This document shows, piece after piece, positions 1 to 6,799 of a stretch of DNA of 11,271 bases. The stretch lies in the NCBI GenBank assembly GCA_016781725.1, contig JADDPU010000129.1, positions 1-11,271 on the forward strand. Direction: 5' to 3'. Each line of letters starts with the position of its first letter. Position 1 is the first letter of the stretch. The stretch is from Rubrobacter sp. (GTDB lineage Bacteria; Actinomycetota; Rubrobacteria; Rubrobacterales; Rubrobacteraceae). The position numbers and the translations under genes were made by a program. The notes under the pieces were generated by a model, which worked only from the letters and a program-made list of their open reading frames with translations, was not told the origin of the DNA and did no database searches.

Positions 1-66
1 TGGGTCCTCGCCCGGGAATACGCCAACGCCTACACGGACTCTCTGGGCTCCACCTTCGCCTGCTAA
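1..66 (+). CDS. C-terminal end of an unidentified protein (partial)
   Basis: An open frame enters from the left edge and ends at a TAA at 64-66. It gives 21 residues ending in SLGSTFAC. Almost every codon ends in G or C, as in the neighbouring genes, so this is probably the tail of a real gene. It is too short to assign a family. The next gene on the same strand starts 155 bases later, so the two may or may not be co-transcribed. Confidence 0.55.
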   Translation, partial: WVLAREYANAYTDSLGSTFAC

Positions 67-184
67 TCGGGAAACCTGGGGGAGGCGCAGCGGGGGACCA
101 ACCGGTAGCGGAAGCTGGCACGTTCGTGGGATGGTCAGGAGGCTCGGGACGCGACGACCCGGCCCCCCTTTTTGGTGTATCCTC

Positions 185-200
185 TTACAAAGTTACAAAG
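185..200 (+). repeat. Tandem octamer TTACAAAG x2 in the thiolase leader
   Basis: Two exact adjacent copies of TTACAAAG lie at 185-192 and 193-200, ending 20 bases before the thiolase start codon. They are AT-rich inside an otherwise very GC-rich intergenic stretch. They could be a regulator half-site pair, part of the promoter, or an unstructured translation-enhancing leader. The sequence does not decide between these. Confidence 0.5.
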
Positions 201-220
201 TGTAGAGGGAAGGAGAATGC

Positions 221-1429
221 ATGAGTTTCGGCAACGGTAACGGCGCAGAGATAGTCATCTCGACACCCTTGAGGACGGCCATAGGCACCTACGGCGGCGC
301 GCTCAAGGAAGTTCCGGCGACTGACCTCGGGGCCACGGTAGGCAAAGAGGTCATCGAGCGCTCTGGGATCGAGGGCGAGCAGGTAGACCAGGTCATAGTC
401 GGCAACATCCTCTCCGCGGGCCAGGGGATGAACCCCGGACGCCAGGTGGGCATGAAGACCGGGCTGCCGGTCACCACCCCGGGGATGACCCTCAACAGGA
501 TGTGCGGCTCGGGCTTGCAGGCCATAGTCTCGGCGGCCCAGGAGATCGCCCTCGGCGACGCGGACGTGGTGCTTGCCGGCGGTATAGAGAACATGGACCG
601 GGCGCCGTTCCTGCTCGATAAGGCCCGCTACGGCTACAGGATGGGGATGCCCAAGGCCGACATCTACGACCACCTGGTCTACGACGGCCTGTGGGACGTC
701 TTCAACGACTACCACATGGGCGTTACGGCGGAGAACGTCGCCGAGCAGTACGGCATAACCCGCGAGGAGTCCGACGCTTATGCTGTGCGCAGCCACCAGC
801 GGGCCGCCAAGGCCAACGAGGAGGAGCTCTTCGAGGGCCAGATCGTGCCGGTCGAGGTCAGGCAGAAGAAGGAGACCATCCAGTTCACCACAGACGAGCA
901 CGTGCGCCCGAACGCGAGCGTCGAGGGCCTGCTGAAGCTCAAGCCGGTCTTCAAGAGGGACGGCGGCACGGTCACCGCGGCGAACGCCAGCGGCATCAAC
1001 GACGGCGCCGCGATGATGCTCGTCACCAACTCGCGCAAGGCCGAGGAGCTTGGCCTCCCCGTCGCCGGCCGGCTCGTCTCGGCCGCCGTGGCCGGCGTTG
1101 ACCCTTCGGTGATGGGTACCGGCATGATCCCCGCCTCCCGCACGGCGCTCAAGAAGGCCGGGCTCTCCGTAGACGACCTTGACGCCGTCGAGGCGAACGA
1201 GGCCTTCTCCTCGATCGCCATCGCCGTCGGGCGCGAGCTCGAGGTGCCCGAGGAGAAGCTCAACCCGGTCGGCGGGGCGGTCGCACTCGGACACCCCATC
1301 GGGGCGACCGGCGCGGTCCTGACGGTCAAAATCCTGCACCACCTCGCCCGCACCGGCGGCCAGTACGGCCTCGTGACGCTGTGCATCGGCGGCGGTATGG
1401 GCATCTCAGCCATCTTCGAGCGCGTGTAG
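221..1429 (+). CDS. Acetyl-CoA acetyltransferase (biosynthetic-type thiolase)
   Basis: The 402-residue length is normal for a cytosolic type II thiolase, which condenses two acetyl-CoA to acetoacetyl-CoA or runs the reverse. The three catalytic elements are visible. The nucleophilic Cys95 sits in NRMCGSG, His358 in GHPIGATG, and the acid/base Cys388 in CIGGGMG. The NEAF motif is at 326-329. The YHMGVTAENVA stretch (His165-Met166) is typical of acetoacetyl-CoA-type enzymes and favours this over a long-chain beta-oxidation thiolase. The ATG at 221 is preceded by GGGAAGGAG (207-215) at good spacing. A PHA synthase lies about 8 kb away on the same strand, so a PhaA role in poly(3-hydroxybutyrate) synthesis is plausible. 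A role in fatty-acid or ketone-body metabolism (AtoB-like) cannot be excluded, so no symbol is given. The gene is followed by a strong hairpin and appears monocistronic at its 3' end. Confidence 0.95.
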   Translation: MSFGNGNGAEIVISTPLRTAIGTYGGALKEVPATDLGATVGKEVIERSGIEGEQVDQVIVGNILSAGQGMNPGRQVGMKTGLPVTTPGMTLNRMCGSGLQAIVSAAQEIALGDADVVLAGGIENMDRAPFLLDKARYGYRMGMPKADIYDHLVYDGLWDVFNDYHMGVTAENVAEQYGITREESDAYAVRSHQRAAKANEEELFEGQIVPVEVRQKKETIQFTTDEHVRPNASVEGLLKLKPVFKRDGGTVTAANASGINDGAAMMLVTNSRKAEELGLPVAGRLVSAAVAGVDPSVMGTGMIPASRTALKKAGLSVDDLDAVEANEAFSSIAIAVGRELEVPEEKLNPVGGAVALGHPIGATGAVLTVKILHHLARTGGQYGLVTLCIGGGMGISAIFERV

Positions 1430-1448
1430 CAGTAGGTCGAAGGCTTTA

Positions 1449-1489
1449 AAACTCGCGGCGCCCGGAACTATTCCGGGCGCCGCGAGTTT
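1449..1489. terminator. Bidirectional intrinsic terminator between thiolase and pnkp
   Basis: This is a perfect inverted repeat: 19-base arms at 1449-1467 and 1471-1489 around a 3-base loop (CTA). The core is very GC-rich. The arms end in AAA/TTT, so the RNA on either strand leaves the stem through a short U run, followed by TTG on plus and TAAA on minus. It lies 19 bases after the thiolase stop and 62 bases after the pnkp stop on the other strand. It is therefore well placed to end both convergent transcripts. Confidence 0.88.
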
Positions 1490-1550
1490 GTTGCTCATGA
1501 CTCTTTTCAAGACTGGCCGAGGCTGGTGGGGTTCCCCTCTAGCGGAGGTT

Positions 1551-4112
1551 TTACAGCCGGGGGTCGACCGGTTCGCTCTCCAGGGCCAGCACGCCGAAGA
1601 CGCATTCGTGGACCCGGTAGAGTGGCTCCCGACGGACGAATCGTTCCAGGGCCTCTATGCCCAGGGCGAACTCCCTGAGAGCGAGAGAGCGTTTGGTTCC
1701 GAGTCTCCGGCTCCGGAGCCGCTCCAGGTTTCCGGGAGCCGTGTACTCTGGACCGTAGATAATCCTCAGGTACTCCCGGCCCCTACACTTCACGCCGGGC
1801 TGCACTATTCCGCGCTTCCCTCCGGCCACGAAATCGAGGGGCTTGACCACCATCCCCTCGCCGCCGCGGTCTGTGATCTCCTCCCACCAGCGGGTCCCTG
1901 CCTCTATGCTCTCCGGGTCCGTGGTCTCGACCGTCGTGTGAGAGGTGGCGAGCAGTAGCCCCGGGTCCGCCTCGCAGAGTTTCGTCAGCATCCCGATGTG
2001 CCAGCCGTGATCTTTATCTGTGTGGACTGCTCCCTCCGTGGCAAGCAGGTGGAACGGCGCGAGCCTGAGATCTTCCAGAGAGCTTACCGGCCAGGAATAG
2101 CGCCGATACGCAGCCACGTAGCGGCCGACGGCCTCCACGCGCTCGCGGTAACGTTCCTGCAAGGCGCCAACGTCCCGACCAGACGACGCGGCGGTTTCCA
2201 ACGTTCTTAGAGACTCGGACAGCGCGGGGCGGGCGGCGGCCCCGACAGCAGCGTACTGCCCGCGCAAGAGTTCTGCGGCCTTGGCCGACCAGGGCATGAT
2301 CTCGCAATCCAGGCAGACCCAATCGGTATCCAATTCTTCCCAGATCCCGGTGCGATCCAGCGCGTCACGCAACCTCGTGAGCAAGCCATCCTCCAACGCG
2401 GCGTCTTCGAAGAAGCTTCGTCCGGTGCGCGTGTAGCAGGCCCCCGCGCCCTCGGGGACGCCGAAGCGGGCGCGGGGTGTCCGCTCGTCCCGGCAAACGA
2501 CGACCACGGCACGCGAGCCCATGTGCTTCTCCTCGCATATCACCTTAGGAACGCCCTGCCGACAGTAGTACGCGAACGCCTCCGCAGGATGCTCCAGGAG
2601 GTCGAACCGCTGGCTTGCCTCTGAGGGTGACATGGCCGGCGGCAGGTACACCAGCCAGCGCGGATCTATGCCGAAGCGGCTCATAACCTCAAGCGCCGCC
2701 GCGGCGTTCTCTTCCCTGATGGTTACGTTCCGTTGGAGGCGGGTCGGGATTATGCGCTTACCCGCGACGTCCCCGATGTCCAGTAGGTCGTCGTGCAGGC
2801 GCTCCTCGGCAACGGGCGGCGCCGCGGCGTCCACAGCCAGGAAGGGTTTGGCGGGCCGGTAGTAAGTGTGCCTGGCCGGCACCGAGACCAGATCTCTCTC
2901 CGGGTATCGCAGGGCGGTGAGCTTGCCGCCGAAGGCGCAGCCGGTGTCGATGTTGATCGTCTTGTTTCTCCACTCGGCTTCGGGTACGGGCGTGTGGCCG
3001 TAGACCACCATCGCCCGCCCACGATACTCCTCGGCCCAGTCGTAACGTACCGGCAGGCCGAACTCGTCCGTCTCGCCGGTCGTCTCCCCGAAGAGCGCGA
3101 AGTCTCTGACCCTGCCAGAGGCCCGTCCCTGCAGGGACTCTTTCAATCCGGCGTGGGCGACGACCAGATCTCCGCCGTCCAGGACGTAGTGACCGACGAG
3201 ACCGTCGAGAAACGCGGCGACCTCATCGCGGAACTCCGGCGGTTCTTCTTCGAGTTGGGCAAGCGTCTCAGCTAGCCCGTAGGCGATACGCACATCTCTG
3301 CCCCGCAGCTTGCGCGCCAGTTTCACGTCGTGGTTACCGGGGATGCACAGCGCGTCTCCCGACGCGACCATCCCCATGACGAGGCGCAGCACGTCGGGCG
3401 TCTTCGGCCCGCGGTCGACCAGGTCTCCAAGGAAGACAGCACGCCGCCTTTCGGGGGACCTGACAGTGTAGCCTGCTCCGTCGGGCGCCGCGGAGACCAC
3501 GTAGCCGAGCCGGTCGAGGAGTGAGATCAACTCGTCCGCGCAACCGTGCACGTCGCCGATGATGTCGAAAGGGCCGTGCTCATGCTTGAGGTTGTTCCAC
3601 AGGCGCGTCCGCTCGACCACTGCCGAGTCGACCTCTTCTGGCGAGGAGAGGACGAAGACGTGCCTGAAGCCCTCGCGTTTGAGGCTCTTGCGCGAGCCTC
3701 TGATCTGCCTGCTCTGCCGAGCCACCACGTGCGGGCCGAAGTTCCGGTCGGGGCGCTCCCGATTCCGTTCGTGACAGAGCTTCTCGGGCAGGTTCAGCAC
3801 TACCGCGACCGGCAGGACGTTGTGCTCGCGCGCGAGCGCGACGAGCGGCGCGCGAGCCTCCCGCTGTACGTTCGTCGCGTCTACAACGGTGAGCCTGCCC
3901 GCGGCCAGGCGCTTCGCGGCGATGTAGTGCAAGACCTCGAAGGCGTCTCTCGTGGCTGCCTGATCGTTCTCGTCGTCCGAGACCAGCCCGCGGCAGAAGT
4001 CCGAGGAGAGTACCTCTGTAGGCCTGAAGTGCTCTCTGGCGAAGCTGGACTTGCCCGAGCCCGATGCCCCGACGAGCACCACCAGGCACAGTTCGGGAAG
4101 GGAGATCTTCAT
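1551..4112 (-). CDS. pnkp: Pnkp: polynucleotide kinase / 2',3'-phosphatase / RNA ligase
   Basis: This 853-residue three-domain RNA end-healing and sealing enzyme is close in length to the Clostridium thermocellum prototype (about 870). The N-terminal kinase has P-loop GASGSGKS (15-22; Lys21, Ser22), Asp38/Arg41 in SSDFCR, and lid arginines 116, 120 and 123. The central binuclear-metal phosphoesterase has GDVHG (Asp187, His189), GDLVDRG (Asp230), GNHD (Asn260), VAHAG (His320), YGHTP (His373) and DTGCAFGG (Asp389). The C-terminal adenylyltransferase/ligase has the nucleotidyl Lys529 in EEKHMGSR, Glu604 in LDCEIMPW, EGMVVKP (752-758) and Lys775 in VKCRG. No key residue that I can place is missing. 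It would phosphorylate 5'-OH ends, remove 2',3'-cyclic phosphates and, with Hen1, ligate the break. The ATG overlaps the hen1 stop as ATGA, so translation is probably coupled. Codon use resembles the neighbours. Confidence 0.97.
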   Translation of the reverse strand: MKISLPELCLVVLVGASGSGKSSFAREHFRPTEVLSSDFCRGLVSDDENDQAATRDAFEVLHYIAAKRLAAGRLTVVDATNVQREARAPLVALAREHNVLPVAVVLNLPEKLCHERNRERPDRNFGPHVVARQSRQIRGSRKSLKREGFRHVFVLSSPEEVDSAVVERTRLWNNLKHEHGPFDIIGDVHGCADELISLLDRLGYVVSAAPDGAGYTVRSPERRRAVFLGDLVDRGPKTPDVLRLVMGMVASGDALCIPGNHDVKLARKLRGRDVRIAYGLAETLAQLEEEPPEFRDEVAAFLDGLVGHYVLDGGDLVVAHAGLKESLQGRASGRVRDFALFGETTGETDEFGLPVRYDWAEEYRGRAMVVYGHTPVPEAEWRNKTINIDTGCAFGGKLTALRYPERDLVSVPARHTYYRPAKPFLAVDAAAPPVAEERLHDDLLDIGDVAGKRIIPTRLQRNVTIREENAAAALEVMSRFGIDPRWLVYLPPAMSPSEASQRFDLLEHPAEAFAYYCRQGVPKVICEEKHMGSRAVVVVCRDERTPRARFGVPEGAGACYTRTGRSFFEDAALEDGLLTRLRDALDRTGIWEELDTDWVCLDCEIMPWSAKAAELLRGQYAAVGAAARPALSESLRTLETAASSGRDVGALQERYRERVEAVGRYVAAYRRYSWPVSSLEDLRLAPFHLLATEGAVHTDKDHGWHIGMLTKLCEADPGLLLATSHTTVETTDPESIEAGTRWWEEITDRGGEGMVVKPLDFVAGGKRGIVQPGVKCRGREYLRIIYGPEYTAPGNLERLRSRRLGTKRSLALREFALGIEALERFVRREPLYRVHECVFGVLALESEPVDPRL

Positions 4113-5521
4113 CCGTCACCCCCCTGATCCCGCGCCGACTCACGCACGAAGATGGCCATCTGGGTCGGCGGTCCCACGACGGCATCCTCGGTCCCGACGG
4201 GGAGGAAACGTACCCTGTAGCCGGAGCGCTCCGCCACGCCTTCCGACCATGCCCGGAACTCGGCCCGGCTCCACTCGAAGCGATGGTCTCTGTGGCGGAA
4301 CTCGCCGGCCGGCAGGGTCTCGAAGTTGGCATTGTACTCGGCGTTGGGGGTGGTCAGGACCACGGTACGAGGCCGGGCGGAACCGAACAGCACGCGCTCG
4401 AAGGCGGCGAGACGCGGCGGGTCGAAGTGTTCGATCACCTCGACCACGGCAGCGGCGTCGTAGCCTGAGAGCCTTCTGTCGCGGTAGATCAGTGATCCCT
4501 GAAACAGCTTGAGGCGCGACTGCTGCATCGGGGGCAGCCGGTCGAAGCGCAACCGTTCGCGCGCTCTCTTTAGCGAGCGTACAGAGACGTCCACCCCGAC
4601 GATCTCCTCGAAGTCCCGTTCTTGCAACAGCGCCCTCAAGAGCTTGCCTTCACCACAGCCGAGGTCGAGTACCCTGCGCGCCTCACCGTCTTTCAGCGCG
4701 GCCACGACCGCGCCGAGGCGCTGCTCGCCGAGCGTGATGCGCTCTTCGACGGCCTCCTCTTCTCGATCCAGGGATTCGGCGCTCTCCGCCTCGGGATCCA
4801 CTTCCTCCATCAGGCGCGACAGAGCCTCATCCGAGAGCCGGCGCTGGTGTTTGAGGTAGCGGTCGGCGATGATCTCCCGTTCCGGATGCCCAGCGAGCCA
4901 CTCGCCGCCCTGCCTGAGGAGCTTGTCTACCTCATCTTCTCCTACCCAGTAGTGCTTGTCGTCATCCAGTACCGGAACCAGCACGTACAGGTGGGAGAGT
5001 AAGTCCCGCAGGCGGACCTCACCCGAGAGCTCGACCGTGAAGTAAGGGCTCTCGCCCCACTCCGGAAACTCCTCGTCGAGTGGATGCCGCTCGGCCCCCA
5101 CCGAATAGCCCAGAGGCTCGAACAACCGCCGCAGGAAGTCTTCGCCGTCATGGCAAGGAAGCACGGAAATTCTGGCTTGCAGCTGTAGCGGCCTCCCAGC
5201 CAGCTCGGGACGATCCTTGCTCTTACCGCCGAGGGCCGTGCCGAACACGCGCGAGATCGCCACGCTCAGGAACGAGGAGGCAGCGTAGGGCCGGTCGTTG
5301 ACGTACTCTCGCAAAGTAGTCCGCCCCTCGCTCCGAACCAGCCCGACCGGGTCGATCTCCAGCAGTAACGCGGCCGTGCAGCGTTCGTCTGAAGCCTCGG
5401 GGTAGAAGACATGAGCCATCCCGACGGGAAGCTCGAAAGATTGGGACCTGGCTGGATTTTTATGCAAGAGGTAGCCGAGATCCGTGGCGGGTGGGTGGGT
5501 GCTTGTGATGGTCAGCAGCAT
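4109..5521 (-). CDS. hen1: Hen1: 3'-terminal RNA ribose 2'-O-methyltransferase
   Basis: The 470-residue bacterial Hen1 has two parts. Residues 1 to about 245 form the bacterial-specific N-terminal domain (characteristic start MLLTITSTHPPATDLGYLLHK), which activates the Pnkp ligase. Residues about 255-465 form the methyltransferase. The SAM-binding motif is LDLGCGEGK (285-293). The metal ligands that read the 3'-terminal ribose are Glu361, Glu364 and His365 (EVIEH) and His413 (DHRFEW). Hen1 methylates the 2'-OH at the 3' end before Pnkp seals it, so the repaired RNA cannot be cut again at that site by a ribotoxin needing a free 2'-OH. The ATG at 5521-5519 is chosen because the canonical N-terminus begins there. 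Only a weak purine run (AGGGGAAAG) sits directly before it. The gene overlaps pnkp by 4 bases and follows the GNAT gene by 68 bases on the same strand. Confidence 0.97.
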   Translation of the reverse strand: MLLTITSTHPPATDLGYLLHKNPARSQSFELPVGMAHVFYPEASDERCTAALLLEIDPVGLVRSEGRTTLREYVNDRPYAASSFLSVAISRVFGTALGGKSKDRPELAGRPLQLQARISVLPCHDGEDFLRRLFEPLGYSVGAERHPLDEEFPEWGESPYFTVELSGEVRLRDLLSHLYVLVPVLDDDKHYWVGEDEVDKLLRQGGEWLAGHPEREIIADRYLKHQRRLSDEALSRLMEEVDPEAESAESLDREEEAVEERITLGEQRLGAVVAALKDGEARRVLDLGCGEGKLLRALLQERDFEEIVGVDVSVRSLKRARERLRFDRLPPMQQSRLKLFQGSLIYRDRRLSGYDAAAVVEVIEHFDPPRLAAFERVLFGSARPRTVVLTTPNAEYNANFETLPAGEFRHRDHRFEWSRAEFRAWSEGVAERSGYRVRFLPVGTEDAVVGPPTQMAIFVRESARDQGGDG

Positions 5522-5532
5522 CTTTCCCCTAT

Positions 5533-5545
5533 CGGAGTTTCTCCG
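5533..5545. other. Small hairpin in the hen1 leader
   Basis: CGGAG-TTT-CTCCG forms a 5-bp stem with a 3-base loop, ending 12 bases upstream of the hen1 start on the minus strand. It is too short and lacks a U tract, so it is not a terminator. In the hen1 mRNA it could slightly affect ribosome access next to the weak Shine-Dalgarno. It may also be a chance dyad. Confidence 0.3.
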
Positions 5546-5556
5546 GAGCTAGTGAG

Positions 5557-5562
5557 ATTTTA
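5557..5562 (-). promoter_or_regulatory. Possible -10 box for hen1-pnkp
   Basis: TAAAAT on the minus strand lies 35-41 bases before the hen1 start, in the GNAT-hen1 gap. No convincing -35 hexamer is found 16-18 bases further upstream, so this is a weak call. If it works, hen1-pnkp has its own promoter and does not depend wholly on read-through from the GNAT gene. Confidence 0.25.
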
Positions 5563-5589
5563 GGCTACTTCGTGGGGATTTGTGCTGTC

Positions 5590-6114
5590 TCAGGCCGCGG
5601 CGCCGGGCTGCAAGTCTATCTCGATGTGCTCGGCGCCGTCCCGCCAATGCTTGCGCTCGGGGAGGTCGAGGCTGCGCAGCAGGTTCAGCATCCCTGTGTT
5701 CTCGCGCAATACCATCGCGTGGAGGCGCCCGATGCCGTTCTCCCTGGCGGCCTCGATCAGACGCCGCGTCAGCCCGATCCCGAGCCCCCGGCCCTGAAAT
5801 CTGTCCTCGACCAGCGCTGCGTACTCGGCGCCGCCGGTCTCCCCCTCGCGCTCGTAGCGCACGACGGCCACGATTTCATCGGGGTCATCGGGATCCAGGG
5901 CCACCAGCGCGAACCTGGCCTCCCCGTCCACGTCCGCGAAGTGCCTGGCGCTCTCTTCCGAAAGCTCTCTCAAAGGTCCGAAGAAGCGCAAATGTATCGA
6001 GCGCTCGCTCGACCGCTCGACGAGCCGCTGCAACGCCGCGGCGTCATCCGCCCGGATCCCTCGCACCGGCACGCAAGTCCCGTCCCTCAATGCCAGCGCC
6101 GCAAGATCGTTCAT
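5590..6114 (-). CDS. GNAT-family N-acetyltransferase
   Basis: This 174-residue single-domain protein has the GCN5-related fold signature. The acetyl-CoA pyrophosphate loop is in EDRFQGRGLGIGL (Gln107, Gly108, Gly110, Gly112), followed by the alpha-helix TRRLIEAARENG. A beta5-helix segment, MVLRENTGMLNLLRSL, contains Asn139. The N-terminal part (VRGIRADDAAALQRLVERSSERSIHLRFFG) resembles the acetyltransferase domain of Pat/YfiQ-type protein lysine acetyltransferases, here without a regulatory cyclic-nucleotide or NDP-forming domain. The substrate cannot be read from the sequence. It lies 68 bases upstream of hen1 on the same strand, so co-transcription with the RNA-repair genes is possible. A predicted promoter with an overlapping dyad lies about 55 bases upstream. 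The Shine-Dalgarno before the ATG is weak (GGGCGG), so the exact start is less certain than the family. Confidence 0.9.
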   Translation of the reverse strand: MNDLAALALRDGTCVPVRGIRADDAAALQRLVERSSERSIHLRFFGPLRELSEESARHFADVDGEARFALVALDPDDPDEIVAVVRYEREGETGGAEYAALVEDRFQGRGLGIGLTRRLIEAARENGIGRLHAMVLRENTGMLNLLRSLDLPERKHWRDGAEHIEIDLQPGAAA

Positions 6115-6152
6115 CGCCGCCCGCTTGCGGCATTATTGGCTAATACGAATCT

Positions 6153-6169
6153 ATGTGCATTTTGCATAT
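6153..6169. repeat. Imperfect dyad in the GNAT leader
   Basis: Arms ATGTGCA (6153-6159) and TGCATAT (6163-6169) flank a 3-base TTT. Six of the seven positions pair. It lies just downstream of the predicted GNAT transcription start and next to the perfect dyad at 6171-6185. It could be a second operator or a chance AT-rich repeat. Confidence 0.35.
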
Positions 6170-6170
6170 A

Positions 6171-6185
6171 ACGGTATTGTACCGT
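6171..6185. promoter_or_regulatory. Perfect 15-bp dyad overlapping the GNAT -10 box (putative operator)
   Basis: ACGGTA-TTG-TACCGT is a perfect inverted repeat of 6-base arms around 3 bases. It covers the predicted -10 hexamer of the minus-strand GNAT promoter. A dimeric repressor bound here would block RNA polymerase. No regulator gene of a recognisable family lies next to it, unless the unknown protein encoded at 6233-6658 plays that role. Confidence 0.5.
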
Positions 6186-6204
6186 GCCTGGTAGGGTCGG
6201 TAAA
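6176..6204 (-). promoter_or_regulatory. Predicted sigma70-type promoter of the GNAT (and possibly hen1-pnkp) genes
   Basis: On the minus strand TTTACC (6204-6199) is followed after exactly 17 bases by TACAAT (6181-6176). Transcription would start near 6169, giving a leader of about 55 bases before the GNAT ATG. The surrounding 6115-6232 stretch is clearly AT-richer than the coding DNA, as expected for a promoter region. Confidence 0.5.
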
Positions 6205-6232
6205 CGCGTGGGTTGGGTCCCGTGTTAAGTAG

Positions 6233-6658
6233 CTAACCTTCGAGTGCCTCGGTGTTGCGTTGTTTCGCGGCGTTTGGGCGGACGAGTTCGAGGAATTGAT
6301 CCTGGGCGATCTCGAGGTAGTCGGCGAGTTGTTCGGGCGTGAGGTGGCCTGACATGGTTTGTCTGAGGGCGTCACGCTGCGTTGTGAGCAGTTCGATGGC
6401 CCTGAGGTGGTCTTCGGCGAGGGAGCCCGTCCAGGTCTGGTCGGCTTCCTGGATAGCTTCGTCTAGCGCCTTGCCTTCGAGGACGAGGGCGGCGAGCTCG
6501 ACGGCCCTGTAGGTCGAGGTGGCGAGCCGGCGTTGTGTGGGGGAGACGAGGCCCGCGGTGGTGTTGAGGCTTACGGCGTAGCGGAGGAGGCTCGCGATGC
6601 TCCTGGCCTCTTCGGGGGTGATGCGAAGCTCCGTTCCTCGTGCTTGCTCGCTCTCCAT
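6233..6658 (-). CDS. Conserved-looking small protein of unknown function, helical
   Basis: This 141-residue acidic protein starts MESEQARGTEL. The open frame extends 33 codons further upstream. The ATG at 6658 is preferred because it has a purine-rich GAGAGAG about seven bases before it, and because the upstream codons lack the protein-like pattern. Nearly all codons end in G or C, which supports a real gene. The sequence looks entirely alpha-helical, with no signal peptide or membrane segment. Residues about 106-127 (LTPEQLADYLEIAQDQFLEL) resemble the helix-turn-helix of excisionase-like or antitoxin-like proteins, but the usual turn residues are missing, so DNA binding is a guess. It lies 118 bases upstream of the GNAT gene on the same strand, with a predicted promoter between them. 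I do not recognise the family. Confidence 0.75.
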   Translation of the reverse strand: MESEQARGTELRITPEEARSIASLLRYAVSLNTTAGLVSPTQRRLATSTYRAVELAALVLEGKALDEAIQEADQTWTGSLAEDHLRAIELLTTQRDALRQTMSGHLTPEQLADYLEIAQDQFLELVRPNAAKQRNTEALEG

Positions 6659-6799
6659 GCTCGAACTCTCTCTTCTCACGGACGTTACGCGGAGTTTAAA
6701 GGCTCTGCGGGCTGGCTTCCATGCCCCGGGTTGGTCGCGCCGATCCCGCGTCGGCATTTCGATACGACCCGCTGTGCGGGCGGGGAAGGGGTGGCCCGC

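Noticed and set aside
185..1342. A 385-codon minus-strand frame opposite the thiolase
   Set aside because: Same codon-bias effect. The sense thiolase is unambiguous.
1551..5521. The hen1-pnkp block as a recently transferred island
   Set aside because: A hand count over the first fifty or so codons of pnkp gave third-position G/C similar to the thiolase. No integrase, transposase, tRNA or flanking repeat was seen. Older transfer remains possible but is not shown here.
6151..6375. A 74-residue minus-strand frame overlapping the unknown protein and the GNAT promoter
   Set aside because: Its Ser/Thr/Pro/Asn-rich composition is typical of an off-frame translation. Most of it overlaps the better supported frame, and the rest covers promoter-like AT-rich DNA.
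5590..6658. A GNAT toxin with its antitoxin (TacT/AtaT type)
   Set aside because: The GNAT looks more like a Pat-type protein acetyltransferase domain. The upstream protein is not a recognisable ribbon-helix-helix antitoxin. The genes are 118 bases apart with a promoter between, not the tight overlap usual for such pairs.
6768..6780. Short hairpin CCCGC-TGT-GCGGG after the acyl-CoA dehydrogenase gene as a terminator
   Set aside because: It has only five pairs and no U run on the exit side, so it is too weak to call.
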